From G963668605 sp963668605 (GTDB taxonomy: Bacteria > Acidobacteriota > Terriglobia > Bryobacterales > Bryobacteraceae), in contig OY764903.1 of the NCBI GenBank assembly GCA_963668605.1, positions 1,550,001 to 1,614,000 on the forward strand: DNA of 64,000 nucleotides, written 5' to 3'. A model generated the notes under the pieces. The model did no database searches and was not told where the DNA came from. It saw only the letters and a program-made list of their open reading frames with translations. Made by a program: the position numbers and the translations under genes. Shown here in pieces: positions 43,172 through 52,402 of this stretch (position 1 is the stretch's first letter; each line of letters begins with the position of its first letter).

Positions 43172-43860
43172 AGAGACCCAGCCTTCACCAGATCAACCCA
43201 GCGGCCGAACACCGTCGCCGAGACTTCTTGCAGGCGCGCGGCGTGGCGCTGCGGATCAAGTGGCGCCTTCAATTCTGCCACGTCGCAGTAGTTGACGTCC
43301 TCGCGGCACCAGGCGGCGATCATCTCGGGCGTCGCTTCGAGGTGGAACTGGAGCCCATAGACGCCGCCATCCATGCGATAGGCCTGATGCGCGCAATCCC
43401 GCGAGCGGGCCAGCCATTCGGCGCCGGGCGGAAGATCGAAGGTCTCTCCATGCCAGTGGAAGACAACCTCCGGCCCGTCAATGCCCGCAAACAGCCGGTC
43501 CTCGCGCGCGGCCGCCAGGAACTCAACCGGATACCAGCCGATCTCCTTCACGGGGTTGCGGAAAATCCGCCCTCCCAGAGCCTTCGCGATCAACTGCGCC
43601 CCCAGACAGATGCCCAGCATCGGCTTGCCTGCCGACTTCGCCATGCGGATGATTTCGACTTCCCGCCGCAGCGCGGGCGTTTCGTCGTTAGCAGACATGG
43701 GACCACCCATGAAAATCAACGCGGCGGCGGAGTCCAAACCGGTCGCCGCATCGTGATCGAGCGGGTCGGCATACCGGAATTCCACGCATTTGGTTTCAAG
43801 GACGGAGGCGATCCTGCCGAGATGTTCGAATGGAACATGGCGATAGACCAAAACTCGCAT
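43168..43860 (-). CDS. Class I glutamine amidotransferase-like protein
   Basis: 230 residues from MRVLVYRHVPFEHLG. The catalytic triad is in place: PMLGICLGAQLIAKALGG (Cys nucleophile) and GLQFHLEATPEM (His and Glu). It resembles GMP-synthase-like stand-alone amidotransferases that act on unknown acceptors. It starts 107 bases from the divergent diguanylate cyclase gene. The longer frame adds six residues without a ribosome binding site. Confidence 0.88.
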   Translation of the reverse strand: MRVLVYRHVPFEHLGRIASVLETKCVEFRYADPLDHDAATGLDSAAALIFMGGPMSANDETPALRREVEIIRMAKSAGKPMLGICLGAQLIAKALGGRIFRNPVKEIGWYPVEFLAAAREDRLFAGIDGPEVVFHWHGETFDLPPGAEWLARSRDCAHQAYRMDGGVYGLQFHLEATPEMIAAWCREDVNYCDVAELKAPLDPQRHAARLQEVSATVFGRWVDLVKAGSL

Positions 43861-43967
43861 ATGCGACTTAGTGTACAATTCATTAGAGTTTACGCGCTTT
43901 ACGGACTCCGGGGATCCGAACTAATGGTCGCCCGTCAAAGTGCCGATAAGAGAGACTGGCGGGAGTT

Positions 43968-44918
43968 ATGAAAGTCCTAATCGCCGATGACAGTATTGTC
44001 TCGCGCCACGTCCTGGAGGCCACGCTCCGGAGGTGGAACTACGAACCCGTTTCTGCCACTGACGGGAACGAGGCGTGGGCCATTCTGCAAAGCGACGAAA
44101 CTCCGCAATTGGCCATTTTGGACTGGATGATGCCGGGCTTGACTGGCCTTGAGATCTGCCGGTTGGTGCGCCAACGCGCAAAAGAGCCTTACACCTACAT
44201 TCTGCTGCTGACAGCGCGCAGCGAAAACGGCGACATTATCGAAGGCATGGACGCCGGCGCGGACGACTACATCACAAAACCTTTCGAGCACAATGAACTC
44301 AAGGTTCGCCTGCGCGCCGGCCGGCGTATTGTCGAACTCCATGAGCAACTTCTGACCGCGCGGGAAGCCCTCCGCGAGCAAGCCACGCACGACTCGCTCA
44401 CAGGCATTTGGAATCGCGCCTCAATCCTCGAAACGCTCGAAGCTGAACTGCAGCGCAGCAAACGGGAAATGCGGCCGCTGGGCCTTGTGATGTTCGATCT
44501 TGACCACTTCAAACAAGTCAACGACACTTACGGACACCTGGCTGGCGATGTGGTGCTCCGCGAGATGGCACAGCGCGTTCGCGGAACCCTGCGCGCCTAT
44601 GACGCCATCGGGCGTTACGGCGGCGAGGAGTTCTTGATCGTGCTTCCCGGCTGCGACCAGCAAGCCACCGAAAAGCAGGCTGAGAGAACCCGCCATATCG
44701 TATCCTGCGATGCGATCGACGTTGGCAGCGCTCAGATCCAGATCAGCGCCAGCTTCGGTACATCCGCATTCCTGCCGGGCGTGCCCATTTCCAGCCACGC
44801 GTTGATCCATAGCGCCGACGAAGCGCTCTATCGCGCGAAGGATCTGGGACGCAATTGCGTGGTCTTCGTGCCGTGCTCGGAAGAGACGGCGAATCTCGCC
44901 CCTCGCATGCTCCGCTGA
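43968..44918 (+). CDS. Response regulator with diguanylate cyclase output (REC-GGDEF)
   Basis: 316 residues. Receiver domain 1-120: acidic pair D7-D8, phospho-acceptor D52 in LAILDWMMPG, switch Thr in LLLTARSE and Lys in DYITKPFE. A short coiled linker leads to the GGDEF domain (160-300) with active signature GRYGGEEF. RAYD precedes it at the five-residue spacing of an inhibitory I-site, so product inhibition by c-di-GMP is expected. No kinase gene is adjacent. It would make c-di-GMP when phosphorylated. Confidence 0.94.
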   Translation: MKVLIADDSIVSRHVLEATLRRWNYEPVSATDGNEAWAILQSDETPQLAILDWMMPGLTGLEICRLVRQRAKEPYTYILLLTARSENGDIIEGMDAGADDYITKPFEHNELKVRLRAGRRIVELHEQLLTAREALREQATHDSLTGIWNRASILETLEAELQRSKREMRPLGLVMFDLDHFKQVNDTYGHLAGDVVLREMAQRVRGTLRAYDAIGRYGGEEFLIVLPGCDQQATEKQAERTRHIVSCDAIDVGSAQIQISASFGTSAFLPGVPISSHALIHSADEALYRAKDLGRNCVVFVPCSEETANLAPRMLR

Positions 44919-44933
44919 GACCAGACGAAAGTG

Positions 44934-46454
44934 CTAGTCGTCCTTCGCCGCGCGCTTGGCAACCTGAAAATGGCTCAGCGTCGAGGCGTATTGAGATAGC
45001 CCCTTGTAAAGCGCTTCGGCCAGCTTCTGCCGCTGATCCGCTTTCCCCATCGCCGTTTCATCTTTGGGATTACTGATGAATCCGATTTCGGACAGGATGG
45101 ATGGCATGGAGGCGCCGATCAAGACCACAAATGGCGCTTTCTTCACGCCGCGGTTGCGCATCCCGGGCGACCCGCGCGATGCCATGCTAAACAGCGAAGC
45201 CTGTACCTTCGCGGCAAATTCGCGCGACTCATCCACCTTGTCGCTGAGCGCGATTTTCTGCAGCAGGTCCTTCAGCTCAAACACCGATTTCTGCGACGAC
45301 GCATTCTCGCGCGCCGCCACATCCAGATCCGACTTCTGCGTCGTGAAATTCAGAAAGTAGGTCTCGACGCCGGAGGTCGCGCGCAGCGGCGATGCGTTGG
45401 CGTGGATCGAAAGGAACAGATCGGCGCGATGCTCGTTGGCGATGCGTGTGCGGCCCTCCAGGGTAACAAACGTGTCGTCGCCGCGCGTAAGGATCACCTC
45501 GCTGCCCATGCGCTCCTCAATCAGAGCGGCCAGGCGTTTGGCGACGTCGAGCACGAGGTTCTTTTCCATCAGTCCACCCGGCCCGATTGTGCCCGTATCG
45601 TGGCCGCCGTGCCCCGGGTCGAGTACGACTCGGCCCACCTTCAGACCCAACACGCGGGTCATGGAATTACCGCCGTTGCTATTGCGACGCGCCGGACTGG
45701 CCGCGATCTCCGGATCGGCCTTCTTTACAGGCGTTCTCGGATTCGCGGGGATCGGCGCACCCCAGCGCGCCACCGAGGCTTGTATGCGCGAGGTGGTCCA
45801 GCGCACAAAATCCGGCTCACGCGAAAACATAGCCTGGGCCAACAGACGCGGCGGATCGGCCTTAATCAGAGGAGCGGGGGGTACGGGTCCGACCTTCGCC
45901 TCCGGCGCCACGAACGGACGCAGCAGTTTCGGCGCTGGCGCTAGCCCCGGAGTCTCGGCAGGAGCGTCGATCCGGCGCGTTCCCGTCACGCTGGGCGTTA
46001 CCGGCGCGCCGGGCGCGGGAGGCGGCATCCCTTTGCGCCGCAACTCCACCATCAGGCGGTCTGGATTCGACAACTGTGAAGAGACCACTTCGACATCCGG
46101 CTCCAGATCGAACACGACGCGTGTCACATGAAGTTGCGTCTGCGCCACGCGAATCTGCCTGAGCAACTTATCCCCGACGGGCACGACGTGCGTACCCTTA
46201 TCGCGCAACTTCGATTGCGCCCCTTGGATGTCATAGAACAGGCGGTCGGGGTTGGGAATGCGATCGGAGCTATAGCGGAAATCGCCGCTGACCTCGATGG
46301 CCACACGCGTGACTTCGCCCATCGACCAGAACCGGACGGAAGTGACGGACAGACCGGCGGCATCCGCTGGAGCGATGGTTCCCACCAGAAGGCAGAGAAC
46401 TCCCAGCGTGCCGGTAAGCAGGCGCAAACGGTTGGGGGAGGAAACCGTCGCCAT
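44934..46454 (-). CDS. N-acetylmuramoyl-L-alanine amidase with AMIN domain (AmiC type)
   Basis: 506 residues with a signal peptide ending in IAPADAAG. The AMIN domain (residues about 35-135, VTRVAIEVSGDFRYSS and RQIRVAQTQLHVTRVVFDLE) targets the protein to septal wall. A Pro/Ala-rich linker follows. The Amidase_3 catalytic domain has GRVVLDPGHGGHDTGTIGP (Zn His and Glu), RADLFLSIHANAS and a late Glu in PSILSEIGFISNP. It cleaves stem peptides from glycan strands. It lies six bases downstream of a lytic transglycosylase gene. Confidence 0.93.
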   Translation of the reverse strand: MATVSSPNRLRLLTGTLGVLCLLVGTIAPADAAGLSVTSVRFWSMGEVTRVAIEVSGDFRYSSDRIPNPDRLFYDIQGAQSKLRDKGTHVVPVGDKLLRQIRVAQTQLHVTRVVFDLEPDVEVVSSQLSNPDRLMVELRRKGMPPPAPGAPVTPSVTGTRRIDAPAETPGLAPAPKLLRPFVAPEAKVGPVPPAPLIKADPPRLLAQAMFSREPDFVRWTTSRIQASVARWGAPIPANPRTPVKKADPEIAASPARRNSNGGNSMTRVLGLKVGRVVLDPGHGGHDTGTIGPGGLMEKNLVLDVAKRLAALIEERMGSEVILTRGDDTFVTLEGRTRIANEHRADLFLSIHANASPLRATSGVETYFLNFTTQKSDLDVAARENASSQKSVFELKDLLQKIALSDKVDESREFAAKVQASLFSMASRGSPGMRNRGVKKAPFVVLIGASMPSILSEIGFISNPKDETAMGKADQRQKLAEALYKGLSQYASTLSHFQVAKRAAKDD

Positions 46455-46460
46455 AAACTC

Positions 46461-47192
46461 CTATCGCGTCTTCAGATACAGCCTTCCTTCCGAGTCTACA
46501 TAAGAATCCACTGGACGATGAACTTCTTCCGCGTTCACCAATTGCAGTTGAGCCGTCTCGACGGTCTTTTGAACTTGTTGATTCTTCTGGCGCAAGCGCG
46601 CCTCGCCGAGTCTCCGGCCCACCTGATAAACGTAATTCTGTGTCTCGGGATAGGGTGGAATGTTCCAGTTGTACTTAATCACTGCAGCCTCGCCGGCGTT
46701 GTAGGCGGCGATCGTCAGGCGCAGGTCTTCTTGAAACAGGTCTTGCAGATAACGCAGGTAGCGCACGCCTCCCTCCAGGTTTTCGGCAACCCGGAAGCTG
46801 TCGCTCACGCCGAAGCGCCGCGCCGTCGCGGGCATCAACTGCATGAGTCCCTGCGCTCCTTTCGGCGAGACTGCATTGGGGTTATAGCTGCTCTCCACCT
46901 GGATCACGGCGTGCACCAGCAGCGGATCGACGTTGTATCGCCGCGCGGTCTGTTCCACCAGATCAGCCAGCGGGAGAGCGGCTGAAACCGCGGCATCCAA
47001 CTTCGCCGCAAGTCCGTCTGCCACTTTCTTGGGCGCAACCACCAACGGCGCGATCACCACGCTACGCACCAGCCTGCCGCCATGCGTGTTTACTTTGACG
47101 ATCGTGCGCACCGGCGGCGCATCCGCAGAGGCGGCCGCACACACAGACGCGGCAGCACAAATCAAGCCCAGATGTTTCAAACAATTACGCAT
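46461..47192 (-). CDS. Lytic transglycosylase (SLT domain)
   Basis: 243 residues with a signal peptide ending ASADAP. The SLT domain spans about 85-200: VDPLLVHAVIQVESSYNPNA (catalytic Glu in VESSYNP), SPKGAQGLMQLMPATARRFG and LTIAAYNAGEAAV. It cleaves the glycan backbone to give anhydro-muramyl ends. It is upstream of and coupled with the AMIN amidase gene, a sensible wall-remodelling pair. Confidence 0.93.
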   Translation of the reverse strand: MRNCLKHLGLICAAASVCAAASADAPPVRTIVKVNTHGGRLVRSVVIAPLVVAPKKVADGLAAKLDAAVSAALPLADLVEQTARRYNVDPLLVHAVIQVESSYNPNAVSPKGAQGLMQLMPATARRFGVSDSFRVAENLEGGVRYLRYLQDLFQEDLRLTIAAYNAGEAAVIKYNWNIPPYPETQNYVYQVGRRLGEARLRQKNQQVQKTVETAQLQLVNAEEVHRPVDSYVDSEGRLYLKTR

Positions 47193-47317
47193 CTATCTGT
47201 TTCACCTAAAGTATAACCGTCTTTCGCCACCGCGCCAAGGCGGAATCATCCTTAGTACCCCAGCCTAACTACCGCAGTCCGGGCTTCCGCGCCATCCTCC
47301 GATGCTATCATTTTCTC

Positions 47318-47908
47318 ATGCGGCATGATCCTATGCGGCGGGCCGCCTATGTCCTGGTGGGAGGCCGGAGTTCGCGGATGGGCCGCGACAAAGCACTGCT
47401 TCCGTACCGCGGCACGACTCTCGCCGTGCATGCGGCCGAGGCGGCGCGACAGGCAACCGCTTCGGTCACGCTGGTTGGTCCGGCCCGGCTTTACGACGGC
47501 CTCGGATTCCCCGTGCTCGAGGATCACTACCCCGGCGAAGGCCCGCTCGGCGCGCTGCTGACTATTCTCGAATCGACAAAATCTCCCTGGAACCTGCTGT
47601 TGGCCTGCGATATGCCCTCCGTTGACGGCCGCTTGCTCGCCGAGCTGTTCGAGCGGGCCGAGGCGTGCGGCGGCGACTGCCTGGCGCCGCTTTTGCCCGG
47701 CGGACAGACGCAGCCGCTCTGCGCGGTCTATCATGCGAGTTGCCGCGAGGCCGTCGAAAGGCTTTTCCAACAGGGAGTCCGGCGCATGAAGCAGGCGCCC
47801 GAAGCGCTCCACACGGTGTACTATCCGATGGACGACGCGCTCTGTTTTGCGAATATGAATACGCCGGACGACTTTGACGCTCAACTCAGTTCCGCTCCCG
47901 GCGAATAA
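47318..47908 (+). CDS. mobA: Molybdenum cofactor guanylyltransferase (MobA-like)
   Basis: 196 residues. The nucleotide-binding signature is slightly altered: YVLVGGRSSRMGRDKALLPY, where MobA usually has LAGGxSxRMGxDKAxL. EGPLGALLTILES and LLLACDMPSVDG (metal-binding Asp) follow. It links a nucleotide to molybdopterin. A related enzyme (MocA) makes the CMP form used by xanthine-dehydrogenase-type enzymes, so the substrate nucleotide is uncertain. The Mla-type ATPase gene starts four bases later. The start may be the Met at residue 1 or 6. Confidence 0.85.
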   Translation: MRHDPMRRAAYVLVGGRSSRMGRDKALLPYRGTTLAVHAAEAARQATASVTLVGPARLYDGLGFPVLEDHYPGEGPLGALLTILESTKSPWNLLLACDMPSVDGRLLAELFERAEACGGDCLAPLLPGGQTQPLCAVYHASCREAVERLFQQGVRRMKQAPEALHTVYYPMDDALCFANMNTPDDFDAQLSSAPGE

Positions 47909-47912
47909 GCTC

Positions 47913-48668
47913 ATGCCAGATCAGTTTCCGCACTATATCGAATTCCGTCACGTATATAAGACGTTTGACTACCCCGTTTTAGTCAATTCCAATTTTTATA
48001 TCGATGCCGGCGAGACGGTGGCGATCATCGGTCGAAGCGGCGTCGGCAAGTCCGTGGCGCTCGGCCACATCATGGGTTTTATCAAACCGGATGAGGGCCA
48101 AGTGATTGTGGCGCATGAAGATATAACACACATGCCGGAGGCGGAGCTGCGCTCGATCCGAAAAAAAGTCACAATGGTGTTCCAATCCGGCGCGCTCTTC
48201 GACTCGTTGACGGTCAGCGAAAACGTACAGTTTTCGATGGAGTCGCGCGACGATTACGACAGTGAAAACCAGGCCGACGTCGTTAGCGGCTTACTGCGGC
48301 TAGTCGATATCGAAGAGTTCGCCGAAGCCTACCCCACCGATCTTTCCACAGGCTATAAGCGCGCCGTGGCGATTGCCCGGGCGCTCGCCGCGCAACCCGA
48401 CTGCATCCTTTACGACGAACCCACCACCATGGTGGATCCGATTATGTCCGAGCAGCTCATGAAAGTGATGCTGCGATTAAAGTCACAACTCAAGCTGACC
48501 TCCGTGGTCGTAACGCACGACCTCGACCTGATGCGCCGCGTCGCCGACAAGGTTGTGGTGCTCTTTGAAGGGCAGGTAATCTTCTTCGGGCCGACCGCGC
48601 TGCTGGAAAAATCCGAACACCCGCACATCCGCGAATTCCTGGCAATGGACCGCGTTGACATGGCCTAA
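47913..48668 (+). CDS. ABC transporter ATP-binding protein, Mla/Ttg2A-like
   Basis: 251 residues from MPDQFPHYIEFRHV; the longer frame overlaps mobA and is not needed. Walker A is GRSGVGKSV, Walker B is CILYDEPTTMVDP, and the H-loop is VVVTHDLDLMRR. The signature reads LSTGYKRAVAIARAL instead of the usual LSGGMxKRVA, an unusual replacement of the second signature Gly by Thr and of Met/Gln by Tyr. The closest group seems to be MlaF-type ATPases for lipid transport between membranes, but no MlaE or MlaD gene is adjacent. Confidence 0.82.
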   Translation: MPDQFPHYIEFRHVYKTFDYPVLVNSNFYIDAGETVAIIGRSGVGKSVALGHIMGFIKPDEGQVIVAHEDITHMPEAELRSIRKKVTMVFQSGALFDSLTVSENVQFSMESRDDYDSENQADVVSGLLRLVDIEEFAEAYPTDLSTGYKRAVAIARALAAQPDCILYDEPTTMVDPIMSEQLMKVMLRLKSQLKLTSVVVTHDLDLMRRVADKVVVLFEGQVIFFGPTALLEKSEHPHIREFLAMDRVDMA

Positions 48669-48690
48669 TTCCCAACTCAGCGCGGGTAAA

Positions 48691-48703
48691 TCTGGTATAT
48701 AAT
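48691..48703 (+). promoter_or_regulatory. Candidate -10 region for the receptor gene
   Basis: TATAAT at 48698-48703 with TGG a few bases upstream, about 50 bases before the GTG start at 48754. No clear -35 box was seen. Confidence 0.4.
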
Positions 48704-48753
48704 ATCGCAGGATCGGCTTCTCGATCTGAGCTGTTATCGCATAAAGGAGTTAC

Positions 48754-51700
48754 GTGCGCCATTTTCTCGCAGCCCTTACGATCTTCTCTTTCGCTTCTGT
48801 CATATTGCCGGGGCAGGATTTCCGCGCCACAATCACTGGACAGGTCACCGACGGAAGCGGCGCGGCTATTCCAGGCGCCAAAGTGCGCGCGATACAGCGC
48901 AACACGAATCAGGCCACCGAGGCGACCACGAATCGCGACGGCTATTACACGTTGCCTTACCTGCAGCCGAGCAGTTTTGATGTCGAAGTCAGCGCGGTGG
49001 GCTTCAATGCGCAGCGGCGCGAGAACGTCACGCTGATGGTGGCGGAGAAGCTCGACCTGCCGCTTCGGCTCGAGGTCGGCCAGATCAGCACGCAGGTCAC
49101 TGTGACGGCCGACGCCCCGGAACTGATCCAGACCGCCGACGCTTCGGGCGGCCTCAACTTCGACTCTTTGATGACCTCGGAGTTTGCGCTCAACGGCCGA
49201 CAGGTCTACATGCTGATGGACTTGACGCCCGGTGTGCTCTTCACCCAGGAGGAGTTCGGCGCAACGGGCTACTCCGGCACGCGCGGCTGGGATGTCAATG
49301 GCAACTTCGTAATGAACGGCGGCAAGGTCGGCACGAACAGCTTCAGCCTCAACGGCGCGCCGATCAGCCTGACCGGTAGTTTCCAACTGGCTCCCAACGT
49401 CGACGCGATCCAGGAGTTCAAGGTGATGACCAACACCTACGACGCCTCGATGGGACGGACCGGCGGCGGCAGCGTCAACACTACGTTGAAATCCGGCTCG
49501 AATCAATGGCACGGCACGATGTTCGAGTTCATTCGCAATTCGGTCTTCGATGCCAACTTCACGCAGAACAACACGATCGGCGAGCCGCGCGGGAAGCATA
49601 TCGTCAACAACTTCGGCGGCACGCTGGGCGGCGCCGCGCGCAAGAACAAGGACTTCGTTTTCGGCAGCTTTGAAGGTTGGCGCGAGCGCACACCGTTCCC
49701 CGCCGTGGTGGATACGCCGCCGCTCGACCTGCGTACCGGCCAGGCTTTCACAAAATACAACATGAACATTTACGACCCGCTCACCAGCCATGTCTGCGTG
49801 AACGGCCAGGATGTCACCGGCACTTGTTCGAGCCCGTACATCCGCAACCCCTTCCCCGGCAACGTACTCCCCGCCAGCCGCATCAGCCCGATCGGGGTCA
49901 AGATCCTCTCGTTTTATCCGGACCCCAACACGACGGGCATGGCCAACAACTTCGTGAATTCCGGCAGCACCGGAAAATACCGCTACGAGCAGCCGATGGG
50001 CCGCTGGGATCGCGTGATCGACGATAACAACCGGTTCTATACCGTGGTCACATTCCAGACCGGCAAGGAATTTCGCAACTCGACCGGCGTTCCAGGCCCG
50101 GCCATGTCGGGCAACATGTGGACCACGCGCAAGAACGTCAATGTCATCGCAGACTGGACACGTATCTTGTCGCCCACTGCGATCTTTGATTTGCGCGCCT
50201 CGTTCGGGCGTTTCTGGCAGCGCTTTCCGAATGTCGACTACGAATCCGGCGTAACGGCGGAAACGCTCGGTATCAAGATCACGCGCGCCCCGACCAGCAC
50301 GACGCCGAGTCCCCCGCGCATCGCCATCGATCAGTTCACCAATCTTTTCGGCAACAACGCCAACCTGCAGACGTCCAAGGCGGACAACCAATGGAACGTC
50401 GTGCCGACCATCACCGTGACCAAGGGCAAGCAGACTTTCCGTTTTGGCGCGGACCTGGTGTACGCGATGCAGGCCGTCGGCGACATCGGCCTTTCGAACG
50501 GCTACTTGCAGTTCACGCGCTGGGGTACGTACCGCTATCCGCAGCGTTCCGCACTGAACGCACAGGACGGCTCCGGCATCGCCGACGTTCTGCTGGGCAT
50601 CCCAGGCGCGGGCCAGGTCGATTGGAAAGACACGTCCTACCGCACCTGGCCGTACTTCGGCTTCTTTGTCCAGGACGACTGGAAGATCCGCCGCAACCTG
50701 ACGCTCAATATCGGACTGCGCTACGATGTGCAGATCCCCTGGGTGGAGCGCTTCGACCGCGTCAATAGCGGCTTCGACTACCATGCGGTCAGCCCGCTGA
50801 GCGACCAGATCCTCGCGAACTGGAAGCAATACAAAGCGGAGTACGACAAGACCAATCCGCGCTTCCCCTATCCTGACGCACCCGCGGCGATCTACGGCGG
50901 CAAGACATTCATCGAGCCCGGCCAGAGCCGCCGCATTTACAATACGGACTGGCAGAACATCCAGCCGCGCATCGGTCTCGCCTGGCAGTTCGAAAAACAA
51001 ACCGTGCTGCGCACAGGCTTCGGCATCTACCATCGCACGGCCACGCAAATGGGCCAGGCCGACGGCTTTAGCGAGACGACCGCTTACACGCGCTCGACCG
51101 ACGGCAACATTCTGCAGTCCGCCGGATTGACCGGTGCATACTCGCTGCAGAATCCTTTTCCGGACGGCATCGTGGAACCGGCCGGAAGCACCGGAGGAGT
51201 GCTGACCAACATTGGCAACGCCGTCAACTACGACGCACGGCTGCGCCCCATTCCGCGCACGTTCCAATACTCGTTCGGATTCCAGCGACGAGCGTTCTGG
51301 AAGGTGCTGCTCGACGTTTCCTACGTGGGCAGCCTGACCACGCGCGACGCGATGTCGATCAACACCGATTACTGGTCGTACGATTTCAACCTGGCGGCGC
51401 AGGCGGTTCCGGCCTACGGCGACACTACGGTAAAAAACCCGTTCTTCGGCATCGTGCCAGCCAACCGCACGAGGGGCTCGAGCTCGACTATCGCAAGGCG
51501 CGAATTGACGCGCGGGTATCCGCTGTTCGCCAACGTGACCAACAACACGCAACCGTGGGCCCGATACCGCTACGACGCGCTGCAATTGCGCGCCGAAAAG
51601 CGCTTCATGGGCAACCGCAACGCGGCCGGGGCGCTGACCATGATCTTCTCCTATACGTTCTCGAAGAACTTCCAGCAGGCGAACTATCTCAACAATTGGA

Positions 51701-52260
51701 ATTACGCGCAGGAGAAACCGGTGAAGGAACTTGTCAGCTATGACAAGCCGCAGAACATCTCCTTCAGCGGCATTTGGGATGTGCCCTTCGGGCGGGGCCG
51801 CCACTTCACGCTGAAATCGAGCAAGGTGCTCGGCGCGGTCGCGGGAGGATGGGCCATTAACTGGGTCTACCGCTTCACGTCCGGTAACCCGATCGCAGGG
51901 ATCAACGCGACCAACACGTGCGGCACCTTGCTGGTTGACGACCAGTCGCACGACCGCTGGTGGAACAATACCAGGAGTTGCTGGAAGGGTAATCCGAGCT
52001 ACCAGGGGCGCATCATCGAAGACCGCTACGCGTGGCTGCGTCAGATGGATAACATCACCGTCAACCTGGCGGCCAGCAAAACTTTCAATCTGACCGAAAA
52101 GTGGCGCTTCCAGCTTCGCGGCGAGTCGTTCAACCTGATGAACCGCCCGATCTACCGCCCGGCGTCCACGACCTATTCGGACGCGCGCTTCGGCATGTTG
52201 TCGATCGAGCAACAGAACTTCCCGAGAAACATACAAATCTCGGCGAAGATTATCTTCTGA
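48754..52260 (+). CDS. Oar-like TonB-dependent receptor with carboxypeptidase-regulatory N-terminal domain
   Basis: 1168 residues, GTG start with AAAGGAG upstream, signal peptide (FLAALTIFSFASVILPG). The N-terminal carboxypeptidase-regulatory-like domain (25-110) reads ATITGQVTDGSGAAIPGAKV and YYTLPYLQPSSFDVEV. A plug-like region follows (VTVTADAPELIQTADASGG, EFALNGRQVYMLMDLTPG). The rest is beta-barrel, ending QISAKIIF with the terminal Phe usual for outer-membrane proteins. Acidobacteriota carry dozens of such proteins; most have no known cargo and no SusD partner. No Gly/Met-rich insert is seen, unlike the next two receptors. Confidence 0.88.
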   Translation: MRHFLAALTIFSFASVILPGQDFRATITGQVTDGSGAAIPGAKVRAIQRNTNQATEATTNRDGYYTLPYLQPSSFDVEVSAVGFNAQRRENVTLMVAEKLDLPLRLEVGQISTQVTVTADAPELIQTADASGGLNFDSLMTSEFALNGRQVYMLMDLTPGVLFTQEEFGATGYSGTRGWDVNGNFVMNGGKVGTNSFSLNGAPISLTGSFQLAPNVDAIQEFKVMTNTYDASMGRTGGGSVNTTLKSGSNQWHGTMFEFIRNSVFDANFTQNNTIGEPRGKHIVNNFGGTLGGAARKNKDFVFGSFEGWRERTPFPAVVDTPPLDLRTGQAFTKYNMNIYDPLTSHVCVNGQDVTGTCSSPYIRNPFPGNVLPASRISPIGVKILSFYPDPNTTGMANNFVNSGSTGKYRYEQPMGRWDRVIDDNNRFYTVVTFQTGKEFRNSTGVPGPAMSGNMWTTRKNVNVIADWTRILSPTAIFDLRASFGRFWQRFPNVDYESGVTAETLGIKITRAPTSTTPSPPRIAIDQFTNLFGNNANLQTSKADNQWNVVPTITVTKGKQTFRFGADLVYAMQAVGDIGLSNGYLQFTRWGTYRYPQRSALNAQDGSGIADVLLGIPGAGQVDWKDTSYRTWPYFGFFVQDDWKIRRNLTLNIGLRYDVQIPWVERFDRVNSGFDYHAVSPLSDQILANWKQYKAEYDKTNPRFPYPDAPAAIYGGKTFIEPGQSRRIYNTDWQNIQPRIGLAWQFEKQTVLRTGFGIYHRTATQMGQADGFSETTAYTRSTDGNILQSAGLTGAYSLQNPFPDGIVEPAGSTGGVLTNIGNAVNYDARLRPIPRTFQYSFGFQRRAFWKVLLDVSYVGSLTTRDAMSINTDYWSYDFNLAAQAVPAYGDTTVKNPFFGIVPANRTRGSSSTIARRELTRGYPLFANVTNNTQPWARYRYDALQLRAEKRFMGNRNAAGALTMIFSYTFSKNFQQANYLNNWNYAQEKPVKELVSYDKPQNISFSGIWDVPFGRGRHFTLKSSKVLGAVAGGWAINWVYRFTSGNPIAGINATNTCGTLLVDDQSHDRWWNNTRSCWKGNPSYQGRIIEDRYAWLRQMDNITVNLAASKTFNLTEKWRFQLRGESFNLMNRPIYRPASTTYSDARFGMLSIEQQNFPRNIQISAKIIF

Positions 52261-52402
52261 AAAACCGGAACTTCCGGGCCAGCGGCAAAGCGACGCAGTT
52301 CCCGTCCGTCCACGGACAGGCCGGCGTAACTGGCACTCGAACGTGCCTTCCGGCCGAATATTCGCCAATACCGTTGCCTTTGGTTCCATTAGTTACCTAG
52401 AG

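Noticed and set aside
48490..52389. Open frame of 1299 codons on the minus strand
   Set aside because: It runs antisense to the full receptor gene in a high-GC region where third-position GC bias removes stops. The translation is Arg/Val/Ala-rich without recognisable domains, while the plus strand has a signal peptide, a regulatory-like domain and a barrel end.
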